In this document: in pieces, positions 61,408 to 64,000 of the stretch
Position numbering within the stretch: the first letter of the stretch is position 1
Layout: each line of letters opens with the position of its first letter
From: WHSM01 sp036375165
GTDB lineage: Bacteria > Actinomycetota > Actinomycetes > Mycobacteriales > Micromonosporaceae
Reading direction: 5' to 3'
DNA length: 64,000 nucleotides
Assembly (NCBI GenBank): GCA_036375165.1
Contig: DASUSI010000161.1
Coordinates: forward strand, 18,111 to 82,110
The notes under the pieces: model-generated
Seen by the model: the letters and a program-made list of their open reading frames with translations, nothing else
What the model was told of the DNA's origin: nothing
Database searches by the model: none
Made by a program: the position numbers and the translations under genes

Positions 61408-63147
61408 ATGAAACGAAGGTTGGTGAGCGCGGTAGCTGTCAGCACCGTGCTCGCCCTTGGCCTGACGGCCTGCAACGGGACGGAGAACGAGGAAAAGCAA
61501 ACCACCGAGCCCGCGTTCAACGCGGCCAACGGCAAGATCTTCAACCCGTCGGACAAGAAGGGCGGGACCATGAAGCTCGCCATCTCGTCCGACTGGGACT
61601 CGGTGGACCCGGGTGACACGTACTACGGTCTGTCCTGGAACCTGGCCCGGCTCTACACCCGATCGCTCACGATGTTCAAGGTGGCGCCCGGCACCGCGAG
61701 CAACGAGCTGGTCGGTGACCTCGCCGAGGACGTCGGCACGCCGGGCGAGGGCGGCAAGACCTGGACCTACAAGCTGCGCGAGGGTCTGAAGTACGAGGAC
61801 GGCACGCCGATCACCTCCAAGGACGTGGAATACGCGGTCTCCCGGTCGCTGGAAAAGAGCGTCCTGGTCAACGGGCCGACGTACTTCAACGACTTCCTCG
61901 ACCTGAAGGGCTACAAGGGCCCGTACAGCTCGAAGGGCAAGGACAACCCGGCGATCGACACGCCGGACGACCGTACGGTCGTGTTCAAGCTGAAGGCACC
62001 CTTCGGTGGCTTCGACTACTTCACGATGCTGCCTTCCACGGCCCCGGTGCCGGAGGCGAAGGACACCGGCGTGAAGTACAAGGAGCACGTGGTCTCCTCC
62101 GGTCCATACAAGTTCGAGAAGTACGAGGTCGGGAAGGGCTTCACGCTGGTACGCAATGACCAGTGGGACGCCAAGACCGACCCGAACCGCAAGGCACTCC
62201 CGGACGGGTACGAAATCCAGATCGGTGTCAACGCCGACGACCTTGACAACCGGTTGATCTCCGGTGACGTTCACGTGGACATCGCCGGTACCGGCGTGCA
62301 GCCGGCGGCGCTCAGCAGGGTGCTCAACCAGCCGAATTTGAAGGCTCGGGCTGACAACCCGGTCAACGCGCGGCTCTGGTACACCTCGATCAACCCCGAG
62401 GTGAAGCCGCTCACCAACATCGAGTGCCGCAAGGCTGTGATGTACGCGACCGACCGTACCGAGTACCAGACCGCGTACGGTGGCCCGCTGGCCGGCGGGA
62501 AGATCGCGACCGGTCTGCTGCCCCCGCAGATCCCGGGCTACCAGGAGCTCGACATCTACTCCGCTGGCCCGGACAACAAGGGCGATCTCGACGCGGCCAA
62601 GGATGCCCTCCAGAAGTGTGGCCAGCCGGACGGCTTCGAGACCAACGTTGCGTACCGGGCCGAGCGTCCCAAGGAGAAGGCAACCGCCGAGGCGCTGCAG
62701 CGGTCCCTTGCCAAGGTCGGCATCAAGCTCACGCTCAAGCCGTACCCGGTTGGTGACTACTTCTCGCTGTACGCCGGCAAGCCTAGTTACCGCAACGAGA
62801 ACAACCTCGGCCTGATGACCAACGGTTGGGGCGCGGACTGGAACGACGGCTTCGGCTTCCTGTCGCAGATCGTGGACAGCCGGGTGATCCGGCCGGAGGG
62901 TGGTTCGTCCAACCTCAGCGTTGATATCCCCGAGGTCGACAGGATGCTCGATGAGGCGATCGCCGAACCCGACGTGCAGAAGCGAGAGGCGATCTGGTCC
63001 GCGATCGACAAGCGGGTCATGGAGGAGGCAGTCATCCTGCCGGGCGTGTATGCCGCTCAGGTGACTCTCCGCGGTGAAGGCGTGACCAACGTATTCGTCA
63101 ATGACGCGTTCGGCCAGTACGACTACACCGCCATGGGTCTCGAGTAG
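61408..63147 (+). CDS. Peptide ABC transporter solute-binding lipoprotein (family 5)
   Basis: The 579-residue DppA/OppA-type protein has a lipoprotein signal ending in LGLTACNG (lipidated cysteine at about 21) and the family 5 features KGGTMKLAISSDWDSVDPG and WTYKLREGLKYEDGTPITSKD. It binds peptides or similar solutes outside the membrane. GAGGGGAG precedes ATG 61408. A long hairpin follows before the next permease gene. Confidence 0.94.
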   Translation: MKRRLVSAVAVSTVLALGLTACNGTENEEKQTTEPAFNAANGKIFNPSDKKGGTMKLAISSDWDSVDPGDTYYGLSWNLARLYTRSLTMFKVAPGTASNELVGDLAEDVGTPGEGGKTWTYKLREGLKYEDGTPITSKDVEYAVSRSLEKSVLVNGPTYFNDFLDLKGYKGPYSSKGKDNPAIDTPDDRTVVFKLKAPFGGFDYFTMLPSTAPVPEAKDTGVKYKEHVVSSGPYKFEKYEVGKGFTLVRNDQWDAKTDPNRKALPDGYEIQIGVNADDLDNRLISGDVHVDIAGTGVQPAALSRVLNQPNLKARADNPVNARLWYTSINPEVKPLTNIECRKAVMYATDRTEYQTAYGGPLAGGKIATGLLPPQIPGYQELDIYSAGPDNKGDLDAAKDALQKCGQPDGFETNVAYRAERPKEKATAEALQRSLAKVGIKLTLKPYPVGDYFSLYAGKPSYRNENNLGLMTNGWGADWNDGFGFLSQIVDSRVIRPEGGSSNLSVDIPEVDRMLDEAIAEPDVQKREAIWSAIDKRVMEEAVILPGVYAAQVTLRGEGVTNVFVNDAFGQYDYTAMGLE

Positions 63148-63183
63148 TCATTCGACACATCAACGAAGGCAGGTGAAGGCAAC

Positions 63184-63231
63184 GGGTGGCCGGTCCGGCG
63201 GGGTGAAGTTTTCCCGGCGGACCGGCCACCC
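63184..63231 (+). terminator. Intercistronic hairpin after the peptide-binding-protein gene
   Basis: GGGTGGCCGGTCCG and its exact complement CGGACCGGCCACCC form a 14-base outer stem, with a further four pairs inside after one mismatch. It lies 12 bases before the next start and probably lowers read-through or stabilises the upstream mRNA. Confidence 0.75.
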
Positions 63232-63242
63232 AGCCGGGCAAC

Positions 63243-64000
63243 GTGGTCACGTACCTGATTCGACGTGTGATGGGCGCGGTGCTCATGCTGTTCGTCGTCA
63301 GCTTGGTCACCTTCTCGATCTTCTTCGTGATTCCGCGGATCGCCGGCGGCTCGGCGGAGAGTCTCGCCTCCCGTTATGTCGGGCGGACCGCCACCCAGGA
63401 GCAGGTCGCTGAGCGTGCCGAGCGGCTTGGTTTCAACAAGCCGTTGTACGAGCAGTACTGGGACTGGTTGAGTGCCATCTTCGTGGGTCGTGACGTCCCC
63501 ACCGGGCCTACCGTCGAGCACTGTCCGGCGCCCTGCTTCGGTTACTCGTTTATCGGCCAGAGCCCGGTCTGGCCGGACCTGACCGACCGGCTGGAGGTGA
63601 CGCTGTCACTCGCCATCGGCGCGTCGATCATCTGGTTGCTGTCCGGGGTGGCGGTGGGCGTGTTGTCCGCCCTGAAGCGTGGCAGCCTGTTCGACCGGGC
63701 CGCCATGGCGACCGCCCTCGCCGGGGTCTCGCTGCCGATCTTCTTCACCGGTCTGATGGCGCTCGCCATCTTCAGCTACCAGCTCGGCTGGACCGCGCCA
63801 GGCGGACACTTCACTTCTTTCACGGATAATCCAGCGGACTGGGCGTACAACCTGCTCCTACCGTGGGTCACGCTCGCGCTACTGTTCTCCGCGGCCTACG
63901 CCCGGCTCACCAGGGCCGGCATGCTGGAAACCATGAGCGAGGACTACATCCGTACCGCACGGGCCAAAGGGCTCGCGGAGCGGACGGTGATCGTCAAGCA
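63243..64000 (+). CDS. Peptide/nickel-type ABC permease (DppB-like), cut by right edge
   Basis: At least 252 residues of a DppB-type permease: VVTYLIRRVMGAVLMLFVVS is the first membrane helix, then the extracytoplasmic part with GFNKPLYEQYWDW, and the EAA loop DYIRTARAKGLAERTVIVK just before the edge. GTG 63243 is the likely start although its ribosome site is weak and lies in the foot of a hairpin. It completes the channel with the DppC-like protein; ATPase genes would be expected beyond the window. Confidence 0.92.
   Translation, partial: MVTYLIRRVMGAVLMLFVVSLVTFSIFFVIPRIAGGSAESLASRYVGRTATQEQVAERAERLGFNKPLYEQYWDWLSAIFVGRDVPTGPTVEHCPAPCFGYSFIGQSPVWPDLTDRLEVTLSLAIGASIIWLLSGVAVGVLSALKRGSLFDRAAMATALAGVSLPIFFTGLMALAIFSYQLGWTAPGGHFTSFTDNPADWAYNLLLPWVTLALLFSAAYARLTRAGMLETMSEDYIRTARAKGLAERTVIVK

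Overview
The window is high-GC actinobacterial DNA with GTG/TTG starts, four-base start/stop overlaps and a tadA-deoD-tRNA-Ser block. It is probably from the Micromonosporaceae; the family assignment is an inference from gene content, not a measurement.

Region 1 (1 to about 20.1 kb) is most of a specialised-metabolite gene cluster that continues beyond the left edge. About 17 genes run rightward, many with stop and start codons overlapping. They encode a dissociated, type II-like fatty acid/polyketide system: malonyl-CoA:ACP transacylase, ketoreductase, ACP, FabZ-type dehydratase, and one 822-residue protein that fuses an active ketosynthase to a ketosynthase-like half lacking the HGTGT histidine. 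Around these lie a GcvT-like protein, a shrunken phosphopantetheinyl-transferase-like protein, a second SDR, a glutamine-dependent asparagine-synthetase homologue, an ATP-grasp ligase, a carotenoid-cleavage-type oxygenase, a Vat-type acetyltransferase, a YCII-SRPBCC fusion, a P450, a class V PLP enzyme, a ferredoxin and a membrane-anchored hydrolase. A PadR regulator and a divergent MMPL exporter close the cluster. The set is compatible with a reduced (polyene-like) acyl chain that is amidated and oxidatively tailored. The product is not known from sequence.

Region 2 (20.2 to 52.1 kb) is chromosomal background. It holds a VOC protein, RNase HI, an NmrA-like reductase, two tandem acyl-CoA synthetases, a crotonase, a DinB-like protein, two-component systems, M23, DUF885 and M48 peptidases, prephenate dehydrogenase, the tadA pair, purine nucleoside phosphorylase and tRNA-Ser(CGA). 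It continues with an Hsp20, an alpha-glucoside-type ABC importer, a c-di-AMP (ydaO-type) riboswitch ahead of an NlpC/P60 hydrolase, an SGNH hydrolase and two SCO6745-like paralogues.

Region 3 (about 52.1 to 56.8 kb) is a small AT-richer island against tRNA-Ser(GGA). It has a coupled two-gene unit (a PD-(D/E)XK-type nuclease candidate plus an unknown 353-residue protein), an IS5-like transposase with an internal deletion, and a tyrosine integrase broken by one amber codon and a 5' truncation. The two-gene unit is the best candidate here for an undescribed defence-type module.

Region 4 (56.8 to 64 kb) returns to the core genome: tRNA-Ser(GGA), SRP RNA, dnaX, ybaB, recR, and a peptide/nickel-type ABC importer cut by the right edge.
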